A stretch of 64,000 bases of DNA from Pisaster brevispinus. Taxonomy: Eukaryota > Echinodermata > Asteroidea > Forcipulatida > Asteriidae. This document shows positions 44,490 to 56,771 of this stretch, in pieces. The notes beneath the pieces are model-generated. The model was not told where the DNA came from, did no database searches, and saw nothing but the letters and a program-made list of their open reading frames with translations. Numbering within the stretch: the first letter of the stretch is position 1; the number at the start of each line of letters is the position of its first letter. Made by a program: the position numbers and the translations under genes. The stretch is taken from NCBI GenBank assembly GCA_023634235.1, contig JAMKCF010000008.1:19373000-19436999 (forward strand), read 5' to 3'.

Positions 44490-47400
44490 CAATCATTGAT
44501 ATATCCCGTTTGTTTGCAGAAACCAGACTAATACAGATTCCAGAGGATCAGAAGTACTATATTCCTCTATGAAGTGGTTATAGTTAATGAACCTGACCCT
44601 ATACATTGTAACCTGGTTCTTCAAACGACCACCACCTCTCCCTATGATATATAATTATTGCCTGCAAATGAATTCTCTGGTTCATATCAAGATTCTGGTG
44701 TCAAATTATTAGGACTCTGCTGTGCCTTTGTGGTTATCAAATTGCATTTTTTTCTTTTAATGGAACCACGGATAGACTGTACTACTGTAAAAACTTTGGG
44801 AAATTGAGGCGGTGTCAGTCAGCCAAACAAGTCAGGACATTGGTCCCTCGTGGTTGTAATCTGATAACGAATATTACCACATTTTAATTGTGAAACTGAA
44901 AAACAAATGTGCAATCGCTTCTGACTTGCAAAGGAAGCTGACAACGAGTACCAAACATCACCCAGTTGATTTATAAGCACACCGTGGGTAACGATCACCA
45001 TGCAGCAGACGGACAAAATGTTGTTGGACATTCCGCCATTCCGGACGAGTTGGAATTATGCTTTCAATTTCAACCAGCCATGAAAATTCTGGATTCCAGT
45101 CTCAGCACGTGGACAACATTGGGTCTTGTCTAAAAGGTCGTTTCACTCATTTCTCAAAAACTATAGCGTGTCAAGCAAAAATATGTCATGGGATGTTTTC
45201 CACCGTGACCACCTATATACCCTTGTGTGTAAATCCGTTAACATAATATGTTTTACATGTTTACTCTTTATGTTGTGCACAACCTTTATTAGAATCCATA
45301 TAACACAATGACATGTCTCTGTATAGCAAAACAGAAAAAATGACCGAGGTGAGAGATATTACCAAAAATCCAGAGGTGAACTTCTTTAGGATTTTTCTGG
45401 ATACAATCGACCGTATCGGGCTATGTATGTGTAAATGGTACCACTTTATCTTGGCATAACTTTGACCAATTCCAGCCGCACAGTGTGCGTTCGGGTCATC
45501 AAGAGTGACCCTGGTGTGGCGAAGCGCAGAGAACGAAGATACCCCCGCCGTGCGTGGCCGCTGCACATCCCCCGTGTGCCCAGCGAGTATAGTACGGTGC
45601 TGCCAATCAAGAAGTTAATTTATAACTAGACTGCGTTTTCAAAAAAAAAAAAAAAAAAGCTGACATAGCTTTTTGTTTAGCCTATAAACTATTTGAGCAA
45701 CTGAGGTGATCAACATAAGCCCTCAACAACAAGCTCAGTCTAAATCATGAAGCTGACGAGTCAAGAAAAAAAGGTATAGATATATTGCATTGACGGACCC
45801 AACTCGCCTGACGTCATCACACGATAGCCATTTCTTGTGCGTCATTTTGGGAGTCAAATTCCTCGTGTGTCAGCCTCGCTATGGGCAGTGCGCCGTACCG
45901 ATACCTCTCGTCACTTACGCCTGGAAGGGAAGTATACTGAAAAACAACGAAAGTGACTGCTTTGCGCGCACGCTTGTTGTAAAAATAGTTTCGAGCGCTG
46001 CATTCTGGGAAAAGATGGCGCGGCGAGATCGCACACCACTGGGAACGAGGTTGGTCGCGTATTAACATTGATCTCCATTAACATTGATGGAGATCAATGC
46101 GTATTAACTTTGCCGTGCGCTTTTAGAATTGAGAAAGGACATATTTAGACGAGGCACGTGCAATTAGACGTACACAATATCGGTACATGCATTTTGACCC
46201 AAAATGGCATGCAGACCATGGACAGACAGCAGCCGCGTGTGACGTCATCAGTGCAATGGGTCAATGTCCTCAGGAAATAAGGGGTAGGAAACCAACCCAA
46301 AACGATGTACATGTCGCTATGAACGGATACCTTTTCCTTTTCCTGCTAAGCTACAACGCCTGTGCTAAGCAAAGTTGTGCTCTTAGCGGTGCATCGTGCG
46401 ATGTCTACAGTATAGATAAATACTTCCCTTGTACCCACAAAGTCTTCTGATTTTCTGATTTTCACAAGGTTGACCTTTAAAGTTAGAGTTTGGTGTTGTT
46501 TACTTCAACATCCCTAAAAATATTGCGATGAGAACAAACAAAACCTACAACGTGCCTTTTCGGTAAAAACTGTATCAGATGCTTACTCATAACAAGCTGG
46601 AAATCCCATGCTGGGTGGTGGTGTGTGTGGGGGGGGGGGGGTAAACACTGATATTGAAAAGAAAAAGTTTGTCTTAAACCAGTTTGGAGATCGGAACCTT
46701 TCGTTTGACACTGAGTGTAAGTGATTGGGCCACGGGCAAAAAAGGTTAATGCTTAATACTACTTGATATTTCAGTCGCCTTGGACTGTAATAGCATGGGC
46801 TTACTCACTGCCGCTGGACACCTGTCTGTGAGATCTCTGAGGTTCGGTCAAAGTATGGGATTGTGTGAACATAAAAGCTATGGGGCGTGTTGTTATGATT
46901 CATAAATCTGCGTGTTCCTGGTTTGAACAGCGATAAAAGCAAGTTTTTCAGACATCTTGTAGAGGCATTCTTGTTGAACCGGATTAAAATAAGTTCTGAG
47001 TTGACATTATTTGTCAATGTCAAGCCTGATTTCGACCACGGATTCTACATTCTCAATGAAAGGAAACACTGTGAGACTAAACCACCTGGTATTTTAGGGT
47101 TTGGTTCCAGAGATTTTAGGTCGGTGGCAGTTTAGTTTCACAACGTATACCTGCACAGAATCGCAAGCCTGAGCTCCGGCCGGAAATGTACATAAATGAT
47201 ACGCGGTTTGTCTACATCTGTTTTTGTACCTCAAAAGGTAAATACGCCAACCAGCGAGCTCTGTTAACGTAGTTATGTCTGAACCGCAAATGTGATCGGT
47301 TTGGTGTGCTTTACTCATTTAGTTTTGTCTGGTTTGTCTCCACAGAAACGTGGCCGCTGCAAGGACCGTATTTCAAATTTTCACTGTCGACGTTGTGCTT
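44490..47400. other. Upstream region of the GT47 gene; no other gene recognised
   Basis: It contains a 13-bp-arm hairpin CATTGATCTCCAT/ATGGAGATCAATG at 46066-46099 and a poly-G tract near 46630. GCATTCTGGGAAAAGATGGCG at 46000-46020 looks promoter-like, with a possible short first exon (MARRDRTPLGTR), but nothing connects it to GT47. An unfound 5' exon of GT47 may be here. Confidence 0.35.
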
Positions 47401-47416
47401 GTGTTTTCCCCACAGA

Positions 47417-47545
47417 CTGTTCAACAAGCCAAGAAGTCCATGAGCTGCCTTGAAGTTGTCAACAAAACACCGACACAGTACACAAGCTTGTCGTTACAGA
47501 TGACACCCGTCGCCACATGTTGAGGTAAAAAAACAAACCGCCACC
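47417..47545 (+). other. 5' leader segment of the GT47 gene, probably the 3' part of a spliced 5'UTR
   Basis: A good acceptor (TGTTTTCCCCACAG, ending 47416) precedes this segment, which runs without another splice site into the start codon. That suggests an upstream noncoding exon, not located here. Confidence 0.45.
47440..47523 (+). promoter_or_regulatory. Upstream ORF in the GT47 leader (27 codons)
   Basis: An ATG at 47440 opens 27 codons (starting MSCLEVVNKTP) ending at TGA 47521-47523, 22 nt before the main ATG. If the leader is transcribed, this uORF would be expected to dampen or regulate translation of the main frame. Confidence 0.4.
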
Positions 47546-47745
47546 ATGTTACGGTGGCTCCGGAGACGATGGCGTCGTTGCTTGCCACTCGCCTTCTTGG
47601 CCGCCATCGTGGTGTTGAGTCTCAGGAGCGACGCGTCGACGTCAACGGGGGACAGGAGCGACTCGGACACAGTGGAAGGATCGCCTAAGCAACAGACGGC
47701 GGGTCAAGTTGGTGTTTCTCACAAAGCCGCGAACAAAGGGTTCAG
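47546..47745 (+). CDS. GT47 gene coding exon 1 (cytoplasmic tail, signal anchor, stem)
   Basis: 66 codons plus two bases. The Arg-rich start MLRWLRRRWRR followed by CLPLAFLAAIVVLSL is a textbook type II signal anchor with a positive-inside tail. The rest is a low-complexity Ser/Asp/Gly stem ending in AANKGF. Confidence 0.85.
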
Positions 47746-50700
47746 GTAGGCCTAATGCTTGATGGTTCCAAACTTACAATGACCTAATACTTCATAAGGT
47801 GACAAAATAGGCACATGACTTAGTCACATCCCCTGCTGGGCCTGGGTTGGATGGGGCTGTCCTAGGCCTGGATTGGGCTGAACTGGGCCCCGCCTGGATG
47901 GGGCTGGCCCGGGCCTGCCGGATATTAGGCATTTATTAGGCGCAAACTTCGTACCACGGCGCATTACGGGGGCCTATTACTGCATGCACCCGTTCATTGG
48001 GCCTTCAGAATTCCTGAAACCATCTCAACTCCTTTGGAGCGTGCAGCACCGGCAGCCAAATTGGCGCACAGGTTGCTAATAAAAGAGTCGCATCAACAAT
48101 CTCCACCCTCGCAGTATCCCCATTTACTCCTGGTTGATGAGAAGCGTTTACAGTTAAGTGTCTTGCTCAAGAACACAATAGCCACGACCGGGATTCGAAC
48201 CTGTCATCAGAATTGTAGTTCGATGCTCTAGACTGCTCAGCCATGCTACGATTGTACACAGTCCTTAGTCCAATCGTTAAGCCTTGTTCCAGCCCTAGTA
48301 GACGGCTGAGAAGTTTGATGTATAGTAAATACGTCATTGCGAGAAGGTCTGTTGCTAACCTTGACTCAAGGCGCTTAATTTAGCGGCTTGTACGGAATTT
48401 TGAGTGCGCGCTTGATAGGGTATTTAACTATTTAGTGCATGGAGACAGTTTATACACGACCGAGGTCTCGTGGAACGTGTTCGTAATTTTATACTTAAAG
48501 CAGAAAATATTTGATTAGCCCAAAATAGCAGGATCAGTCACAAGTAGTTACAAATGGCCCGGGAAGCTAATTCTGCTAATCAATATTTTAAGTCTATGCT
48601 TAGCACATTTTTACGGTAAACATCTTTTTGAGGATAGAATGACAGTCATTACAGTAGTTTATGCAGTGGTAAACGCATGCGCTTCAGTCTCCGACCTTCA
48701 CTAGAAACGTGAGAAAAAAACACACCGTGACAGCGCACCTTGCCAGTCATTAAGCCGCGTTCCAGACACTATCAGCAGGACATGCCGTGCTCATTCAATT
48801 AACTTTGCCGGTCAAAGTGTCACTCAACGTCGTGGTATTCCAACTTCAAAAATAACTGCATCTATGGGTCATATTATTTGTAGCTGAGAGTGGCATTGGC
48901 CTTGTTCCGTTCACGGTGCAGTCATTTTGTCTCTCCTCTGTGTAATATACCATGCTACACGGCCCAACCCAAACCGAATCTGTCGCTAGGCCAGGCACTT
49001 TATGCATGACTCTTTCGAGATAAAAAAACAGTGCAGCTCGTTTTGGTATGTTCTATAATACCAGCGTTTCCCCTGTATCATTGGTCCGCTGGCCAAATGC
49101 TATAGTTAAAACACCACAGGGCCAGTCAAACTTCACCCTACAGTGGTCCGGCTGGCTAGTTCAGTGTTGAAAAACATCCCTGTATATTTAAAATGAATTA
49201 TGGACTAGTGAAAAATCTGGTGGACTATATGGAAATGACAAGCTAACTGGTCCTGCTGGCTAGTCACTGAAAAGTTTAAGGGAAATCCCCTGTACACCCT
49301 TGAGGGAACACTATTACCCCATCACTCAGGGAACTTCATCGGCTACCAATTAGAGAATAGCTTCATTTCAAACTTGCTCTTTTTGTTTATAAAATGCTTG
49401 AACAAAACTACTCCTAGATATCTTTCCAAATTACTGTCATATTACACTCCTCCGTGTTTTCTTTGGTCCACTTGACATCACTCTCTTGAATATTGCCCGT
49501 GCAAACGAAGTTCGATGGGTCAAAAAGCTGGACCAAAGATTTGGAACAATCATCCTGTCATTAGGGAATCTGTCATTTCTCTATTTCGTAAAGCTCTTAA
49601 GTCTCGCCCCTATCTCTATCCATCTTAATTTCTAACATGTGCGCTATACCTATTTTCGGATTTCTAATTCGTCGAAGAATTTTTTTGTTTAACTATTGAC
49701 TTTTATGATATATTTCTGTCATTTCTGGCGTCCCGTAATATTTATGCGAAAAGTATACATATATTTGGTTGCTGCAAGACTAAATCTACTTCGATATCTT
49801 GTTTTAATTAAAATGTAATTAACTGCCCAGCTGTAAGCTCTTATCGGGATAAGCGCTAATAGGATTTGCAAAGTTGTGACGTCATGCTTTTATCCCTAGC
49901 CGTGTTTGTATGGAGCGCTTTTGGCTATGGCTGTCCTCTTTGCAATGTATTATAATAGGCAGGTGTAAGCCGCAGCCGTCATGTAGAAAATTACCTCCTG
50001 TGGTTTTAATTTTCAATAAGAGGAATCTAGGTTTTGACTATTATCAATGGTCGTGCAACAACTGAAAATTTCGATCAGTTTGCTCAACAAGACATTTATG
50101 AGTTGGATTTGAGTCTGGCATACAAAGACTTGCTTGACCACAAGTTACCGATTGAATTTGAATTCCTCAGACTATAGAAACAGTTGCCTAGTCACAAAAT
50201 GATTCAGGCCGCCGGGCTTTTGCATATAAGAGACGGCAAACATTCTAACACAATTCTGACTGAATGTGCATGACACAATGGCCAGGGTTTGCTCATCTGG
50301 AGGTTGCTATTACAAAAGCTTGCCCCAAACCATTCGACGTAGCAACTGTCTCCATAGTCGAGATCTTCAAATTTGAGCGGTAACTTTTGACTAAGTAAGT
50401 CGTTGTCTCAATCAAATCTATCTCACAAACGGCTTTTTCGTCTTTCATGAGAAACGCTATAGTCTTTTAATTTGATATTAAAACGTCAATTAATTTAAAA
50501 TAATTTCTCTCTCTCTTCACAGAAAGAGCTTACAGGTGCTCCCAGAAAAGGACACAAAATCTTCACTTGGAGAAGAGTTGCTTCCCAAACAACACCCGGA
50601 ACCGGTGATATCCGGATCGCAAAACGGACAGAACGCACGTCACCAAGAGCCGCGTTTCAAAATCTTCGTGTACGACCTCCCTTCGCGCTTCAACACCAAC

Positions 50701-51864
50701 CTGACGTCATGCGTGCAGACTCATTCCGACGGCTGTTACAAGTTGGACAACTTTGGGATGGGGCCGGAGCTACGACGTCATGACCACTTATCTTACCGGG
50801 ACACCCACCGGTTGTCCACGGAGGTCATAGTTCACGAGAAGATGCTGAAGAGCCGGCACAGGACAGTAGACGCGGAAAAGGCAGACGCGTTTTACGTGCC
50901 GTTTTACGCCGCGTTGGCTTGTAACTGTCGAAAAAACATTGACGGGAACTTGCCCGGACTTTACGACGAGTTGTGGCGTTACCTCGCAAGTGCCACGCCG
51001 TACTTTGGCAGCTCCGGACCGCCTCGAAGACCCCACTTTATGTCCCTGGGAAAGATCGAACGCGAGTTTTGGGCGAGTAATTGTCCACTTCTGCGCAACA
51101 GTGATCGGACTAGTGGGATCACATTCTTAACCGTGGAGCAGGAAGTGAACGATGAACTCAGAAAATATTTCAAAAGGAGGGACGCGAAAATGATCGTAGT
51201 GCCGTACCCAAGTTACGGTCACTTCGATTCGAGTTACACAGACTCTCTTGGAGTTGACAAACCAGCTAGTTTCCCCAGTGACGTCAAACAGACTACCAGG
51301 GACGTTAGGATGTTCATGGCTGTCGGCAGTCGCAAGGGACACGACGTCCGGGTGATACTCAAGCGACACATGACCGGAACGTCGCAGCGGTACGCAACGT
51401 TCACCGCGTCGTCGAGCAAGCAGCGGAGGAACGCCGTGTGGTACAGCACCCCGGAGTGCCGTAAAGACATGCAATTGCCGATCATCGACTGGATGCGACA
51501 CGCCGTGTTTTGCCTCCAGCCACCGGGGGAATCCCTCACCAGGAAGTCCTTCTACGACTCGGTCATGGCCGGTTGCATCCCAGTGACTTTCAAACCCAAG
51601 AAAAGATCAGCGTCCGTGGTTTATCCGTTTCAGGATCACCTGGACTATTCGCGATTTTGTGTGAACATCCCATTGGACGATGTCTTATCCGGAGCGGTCC
51701 GCGTTCCGGAACGACTGAGGATTATCCCGGATTCACGCATCGCTTACATGCAGCGACAATTGGCGGAAGCCGCTCCTAAGTTACAGTACTCCTACCCACC
51801 AACGTCGGAGGACGGGGATGCTTTTTCGATGATCGTGGAGGAAATGAGGAGAGTGGCTGCGTGA
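47546..51864 (+). CDS. GT47 exostosin-family glycosyltransferase (MUR3-like), 2 coding exons, 513 aa
   Basis: Coding exons are 47546-47745 and 50523-51864, with a 2777-bp intron in phase 2 (TTCAG|GTAGG to TTCACAG|A). The ATG has a strong Kozak context (GCCACCATG). Residues 1-11 are highly basic, and about 12-27 form a hydrophobic signal anchor, so this is a type II Golgi-type protein. After a Ser/Asp-rich stem, the exostosin domain starts at FKIFVYDLP (112-120), followed by DAFYVPFYAALAC (188-200), VVPYPSYGH (292-300) and the nucleotide-sugar block FCLQPPGES with AGCIPV (396-421). A possible N-glycosylation site NLTS lies at 126. The C-terminal block resembles plant xyloglucan galactosyltransferase MUR3 more than animal EXT1/EXT2, and no EXT-type GT64 domain is present. 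Donor and acceptor sugars cannot be read from the sequence. Confidence 0.9.
48040..48255 (-). mobile_element. tRNA-derived SINE, reversed (GT47 intron)
   Basis: Minus strand: GCATGGCTGAGCAGTCTAGA and GACAGGTTCGAATCCCGGTC, then TTCTTGAGCAAGACACTTAA. Confidence 0.6.
48260..49320. other. GT47 intron, first half; nothing recognised
   Basis: It includes repeated words TGGTCCGGCTGGCTAGTT (49144) and GTCCTGCTGGCTAGTC (49250) but no exon. Confidence 0.4.
49326..49635 (+). pseudogene. LINE ORF2 C-terminal relic (CR1/L2-like), GT47 intron
   Basis: Plus-strand reading LHRLPIRE*LHFKLALFVYK, then after frameshifts KIWNNHPVIRESVISLFRK and ALKSRPYLYPS stop. These are the usual last ~100 residues of CR1/L2-type ORF2. 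Two stops and frameshifts make it dead. Confidence 0.7.
50523..51864 (+). CDS. GT47 gene coding exon 2 (catalytic domain)
   Basis: The acceptor lies after a (CT)n tract ending in TTCACAG at 50522; TGA is at 51862-51864. One 1.34-kb exon carries the whole exostosin domain. It is GC-richer than its flanks and has no frameshift or internal stop. Confidence 0.95.
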
Positions 51865-51889
51865 TGAACAGGGGATTGTGTGTGGAACA

Positions 51890-52015
51890 GCAGCTGCCAC
51901 CATCTTGGTCATGTTCACTGTATCGTAATGAGTTGTTGATAAATGTTGTACAAAAAAGAACCAGGCTATTTTTCCCTTCCAGTCTCGGTTTGCTTACATT
52001 GAATTGGTATTGGTG
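51890..52015 (+). repeat. Dispersed repeat I, copy 2 (GT47 3'UTR)
   Basis: CAGCTGCCACCATCTTGGTC and CCAGTCTCGGTTTGCTTACA match 36505-36640 in order. Confidence 0.55.
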
Positions 52016-52689
52016 GGTCAGTTAGACGTTCACCCTCTCCGTTTTATGTTTTGGATTTGTGAGTATTTTGTTTGTGACTATACTCAGAATAGGCCCTCGA
52101 ATGAATTGTAGACAAAAAACCGTTATTAAACTCGGTGTTTGTAATGTTCCGCTATTGCAAAATTGCTTGATAAATTTTCCGCATCCGCTACAAGTAAAAT
52201 TGGTTTTGAAACCGCTCTAAAAAAACTGACGGGTGAAGTATAGAATATATTATTCTGAAAATCTTTCAATTGGTGACAGTGATGACGATTTTTAATCGAT
52301 CATTTCCGGGCTGATGAGAAATCATCTGCCCACTCAAAACTTCTGTTTTGAGAACCAACCCCAGACACCCGTGCGGGACTGATTGCTGTGTGGTGACTGC
52401 CACTGAAGTCCCACATTTACCATATAACTCAGACCAAAACCTTGACACTGATAGCAGACGCGGTAACAGGTTGAGTGTACTTTTTAGTACATTTGTACTT
52501 TTATTAATGTCGCACGCTATCGATGATCCTGTGATAACCGTTCTGATGGTGAGTCAGCGCGATGAAATCAGCGCCCCATACCTCTAGGAAACCCCCGGAT
52601 TTTGGCAAAATGGGCGTCAGAGTAAAATTAAAGAAAATGTGATCGCGAGGTTGTCGTTGGGACGGCTGGGGATCATCGCTTTCACTCTA

Positions 52690-52964
52690 TCACTCTGAAA
52701 ACTCCCGAGTCAGAAATGAGCCGCGGGTTCCGGGTCCCACACCCACAGACGGCCTGATCCATTACTGCGTCAAGCCGACCCGGAAACTGGTCAAAAATAA
52801 GATTTTGACGAGGAGTCAGCGTCAGCTTGACCCATTTCTGGGTCATTTTGTGACAGACTCCCGGGTCAGCTTGACTCAGAAATGAGTCAGGCCCCATGGG
52901 ACTCACATCTGGGTCAATTCTGATGCGGGTCAATTTGCTGACCCGGGAGTTTTAAAAGGGTTAT
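52690..52964. mobile_element. GGGTCA-type MITE-like element, copy 3 (GT47 3'UTR)
   Basis: TCACTCTGAAAACTCCCGAG/TCAG at the left and CTGACCCGGGAGTTTTAAAA at the right are inverted; TTCTGGGTCATTTTGTGACA lies inside. Confidence 0.6.
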
Positions 52965-53228
52965 AAAAATAATCTGTACAAGTTTTGGCCATTTTGTTCT
53001 TCTTCATGTTTGATACCGATAGTAATTCAATCACTGATAAGTCTTGAACAGTCGTTTAAATTATATAAAAAATTGTGTGTTGTACACACGCCTCTATAGG
53101 ATTACACCAAAACAATTATATGTTGTAGAATGAAACCAAAATGAAATGACAGGCCTGTTGATGAATTCCACAGTGAAAATGTTACCAAAATGTTTGTGAT
53201 TATTGTATAAAGACTATAATTTAATGTA

Positions 53229-53234
53229 AATAAA
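53229..53234 (+). promoter_or_regulatory. Candidate GT47 polyadenylation signal AATAAA
   Basis: AATAAA lies about 1.37 kb after the GT47 stop, in AT-rich sequence followed by T-rich stretches. The intervening 3'UTR would include a GGGTCA-type MITE (52690-52964). Assigned by position only. Confidence 0.35.
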
Positions 53235-53239
53235 TGAGT

Positions 53240-54645
53240 CTTTTTGAATATCTGATGTTTCTTTCGAGTGATTTGTTTCCGCTGCTGCTTTATGAAAGAA
53301 GCAACGATCTTTGTCTTGGGGACTGAGGTCTTTAAGGGCCTTCACAAAAGTGCCATAGCTGTATGACTCTTCATCTTTAATCTCTATTTAATCAACACAA
53401 CAAACAGTGTACATTTTCATTTTGAGTTGCTTTTTGTGGGGGCTTTTTCCTATAACCAATTAGCCACCGGCCTTGGCTCCGTTTGATGCTGAAAACACCG
53501 TGCAAAATGCACACTGCTGCAATATGGACTACGGAGCACGAGCCCCAACAGAAAGCCAAGCATAGGTTTGGAAAGACCCTGTAGTCAGTTGTCAGTATAC
53601 ACAATATTTATTTCGTCGGAGAACATTTTCCATGACCTTCAATGTACACCATTATGGTAACCCAACATCAAAATGTTTGACTTTGATAAGATTGTTAGTT
53701 GGTATGTCTTTTCCAATTATTATAAGCAATATTATTCGGGCTTGCAGTTCCGCAAACTTTACAAAGTCAGACAACTCCCTGAATAGGACAATTTTGTAGC
53801 ATTTGGAACAGTAGGGTTAAAAACGGTCGATTTCGAAACCACCGCTAAGGCTTGGGTTCTGGCTTGGGCTATGTCAGCCCTGCACCAACCTGCTTGGAGT
53901 CCCGTAACCGAAGGCGAACGTTTTCAAATTTACGGACGGAGCCCAACCCATTGTTTTAAAAGGGCAGAATATTTTGCCCCCTCCCCCCCGGGGGGGGGGT
54001 ATGTAGTTTATGAACGAATGTATTACATGCAATGAGCGAAGTATGCCACGTCAAGAAGAATTAACATTGACAAAAACAAATTAATTCATTAAAAATCCTT
54101 CATTTAGAATGATGGGTTGGATTACGTATGTCAATCACAAAAATAGAGAGCTACCGGGTTGGAGGATGTCGACGAAAGGAGGTATGTGTCGGGAAGTAGG
54201 AAATCACCCATAGACCTCAGTCATGTTAGCAAGGCTCCCCGGATTAGTAACATTTTACTGATTCTCGTTATTCTATATTGGTCCCTTTCCAAATGAACAC
54301 ACACTTTTTACGTTTGGGGTGTGTGGGCTCATATTCGGTACATTATGGAGACCGAGAACAAAACAGAAAAGGGAAAACAAAGGGTCTCCATAGGGAAAAT
54401 CGAAAGACTGGGTTGCTCCACAAGGAATTTTGCGTACAAAGTCTATGGGAGGTTCTTAACTGCAGGAACAAAAGGAAAGAACAAAAGATGTCTCCACAGG
54501 GATGCAAAAACAGAAATGGGTGTGTGTGTGGGGGGGGAGGGGGGGGGGGTCATTAGACGTTACGGAAACGTTTCAAAAATCACCTTTTTAATATTTGGGT
54601 TATATTTGTGATAAGCACTATAACACTCGGTGCTAACCACCTAGT
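53240..54645. other. Intergenic; one CTTTTCGAAA-type MITE-like copy at 53825-53970
   Basis: TCGATTTCGAAACCACCGCT and AACGTTTTCAAATTTACGGA are decayed ends, with CAAGCC/GGCTTGGG inside. Poly-G/C runs at 53978-53999 and 54529-54550. No gene. Confidence 0.4.
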
Positions 54646-54850
54646 CCTACGCAAAACAATCCATGGGCTACTCGGGGTCGGGTGGGATTTGAACCCTCTA
54701 GATCACCAAGGGTGGCCGATGACGGGATGCAAATCCGAATATTGCGGTAGCGGGATGCTAACAATTAGGGGTCATAAGTTGATGTACAAATTGGTTTTAC
54801 ACGAGTACACACCGATGTGAAATCTATAGGCCTAAGTATTGATGCGAACT
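54646..54850 (-). mobile_element. tRNA-derived SINE type D fragment, reversed
   Basis: GGGTGGGATTTGAACCCTC is a reversed B-box region, and ACACGAGTACACACCGATGTG with AAATCTATAGG is close to the type D tail at 13280-13310. Confidence 0.4.
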
Positions 54851-54884
54851 CTTTGTAATTTAAAATGGATAACACTCTTTGCCC

Positions 54885-54960
54885 TTGCAGCCTCGATTTG
54901 GTTACGTGGATTTTGAACGGGAAAAACAAGATGTCGCGCCATGGTGAACTTCTATTGCGT
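54885..54960 (+). repeat. Dispersed repeat I, copy 3
   Basis: GCAGCCTCGATTTGGTTACG and AACAAGATGTCGCGCCATGG match the second half of 36505-36670. Confidence 0.45.
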
Positions 54961-54964
54961 ATAT

Positions 54965-55965
54965 AATGCTCGTCCCCATAGAGGGCGTAGTACTGGCTAT
55001 TATGAGGAAGGAAGCTTGGTCTCGCCATCACAATGTCTAGCCATGAGTTTTCTTTGGTCGCTTTGATCCATCATGGATCCTCTATAGGCTTAGCATAGTC
55101 ACAGGGCGTCTCCCTTTTTGAAGACCTTTAGCGCGCAAGCTGCGACCACCCCATACACTGTCACATCATTATCTTGATTTCAATGAATGAGGAGTTCAAC
55201 CATTGTCTTTCAAACATGAAGCGGCGGGTGGCTGTTTTTTTCCATTTCTTGGCCCAGTTCACTCTTTCTACTGACACATTGATTAATTAGGTGTATCAAA
55301 GTGAAATTTTGTGTTCGGTTCTCTCGCGTGAATTTTGTTTCTTCAGTTATAACTCATTGATTTATAGGGAATAGTTTCGCACTACGTATTGATAAATTGT
55401 CTCTTCCAATCAGGGAATCATGCGGTGGCATTCGGAAATGGCATCAATTTAATGAAAGGCATCAATTCGAAACGGCTATGGAAAAAGTTCAACTATAAGT
55501 TTGTATCAATCAAAATTGCAGTGTGTATGAATATCGAAGGACCCGTAAGACAGCAGAGTTTGTGTAGAGTCCTTCTCCAGTTACAGACAATTCCTGGTGA
55601 GATTTTTATGAGGCCTTTACTCACATTTTACGGCATGCTTTTTGTTGTTGCAAATTTGGGGTAAAACAACACAACATCGGAGAACGCGATTGGACAGGCG
55701 GCACTGTTTTAAGGCAACACTAATGAACCACTTTGTGGAAAGAATCAACGAAACCAAAGCTTTGTCATTCCCTTCTAAATTCGTCAATAATGTCCGAATG
55801 ATTAAATAATTGATTGAAAAAATAAAAATAAAAATCACCCTTTACATACCGAGTTGTTAATTATTGGTGTGGTGCTGCTTTTCAAGAAAGAAATAAGTAA
55901 ATAAATAAATACCATGCCCGATATGGGGGGTGGGGGGAAACGTTCCCAGCTCTTATGTTTCATGA
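54965..55965. other. No gene recognised
   Basis: Intergenic; a 91-codon plus-strand frame at 55389 is not like any known protein. Confidence 0.4.
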
Positions 55966-55969
55966 CTAT

Positions 55970-56110
55970 AACACACTACCCCCCCCCCGAATACAGAAGT
56001 ACACCTTCCTAATTCCCGAAATTCCAAGCGAACAATGGAGACACAATATAGGGGCACCACCAAGACCCCCATATTCGAGCGCCAAAGTTGTAAAAAGTAT
56101 GTCAACTTCA
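55970..56110. repeat. Dispersed repeat F, copy 3
   Basis: ATACAGAAGTACACCTTCCT, CCGAAATTCCAAGCGAACAA and GGAGACACAATATAGG follow the order of copies 1 and 2. Confidence 0.5.
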
Positions 56111-56771
56111 AACAAGAATTGTACAAAATAGATAGTAATGTACATTACATACGCAAGCTATTTTTGGTTAATTCAAAATCACGTATAGGCTGCGTAACCA
56201 TTACGCACTTACGTACCGTTAAAAATCTCGCAGAAGGTCACAACACTCAATTTCGTTCACATCAAACTTTAATATTCAGTAATAGGTGAATTATATAGCA
56301 CTTAAACCTACCCTTTAAAATGACTGAAGTACGGTAACCTTCATAGCAAGTGCGTAGACTTTACCCAGTGGGGTCTATTTATACTCACAGTAATCATGAG
56401 TTCCTGTTGTTATTGCTGAGGGTCCCAACGGAGGGGAGGTGGGGGGGGGGGGTGGGGGGTGTTTTGTCTGCGAGGGGAACGTAGACAATCCTAAAAGCTT
56501 TCTCATATACAGGGCATTTCTGCAGGCAATTTTTAGGCAGGCAACTGCACTGCAAGCTAAAGGAGCACTTGTAGCAAAGGAGATCCACAAGAAACTTATT
56601 TAATAATGTAAATGTGATTGACCTTTTGACCTATTGGAGATTGCCTGGGGTTGCTTTTAAACTGGTTTGTAAGACCCTAAGACACGGTCCAAAAGTCACC
56701 AGTAAGTTGTCCAGAGGCCAACGTGGCGGATTAAACACTATTTAAAATCAAAAAACATATAGTATAGTATC

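Noticed and set aside
46000..46055. A first coding exon starting MARRDRTPLGTR
   Set aside because: The promoter-like word and ATGGCG are suggestive, but the donor (GAG|GTTGGT) is weak and no following exon was found.
49326..49635. An extra GT47 exon within the intron
   Set aside because: The translation matches the dead C-terminus of a LINE with stops and frameshifts.
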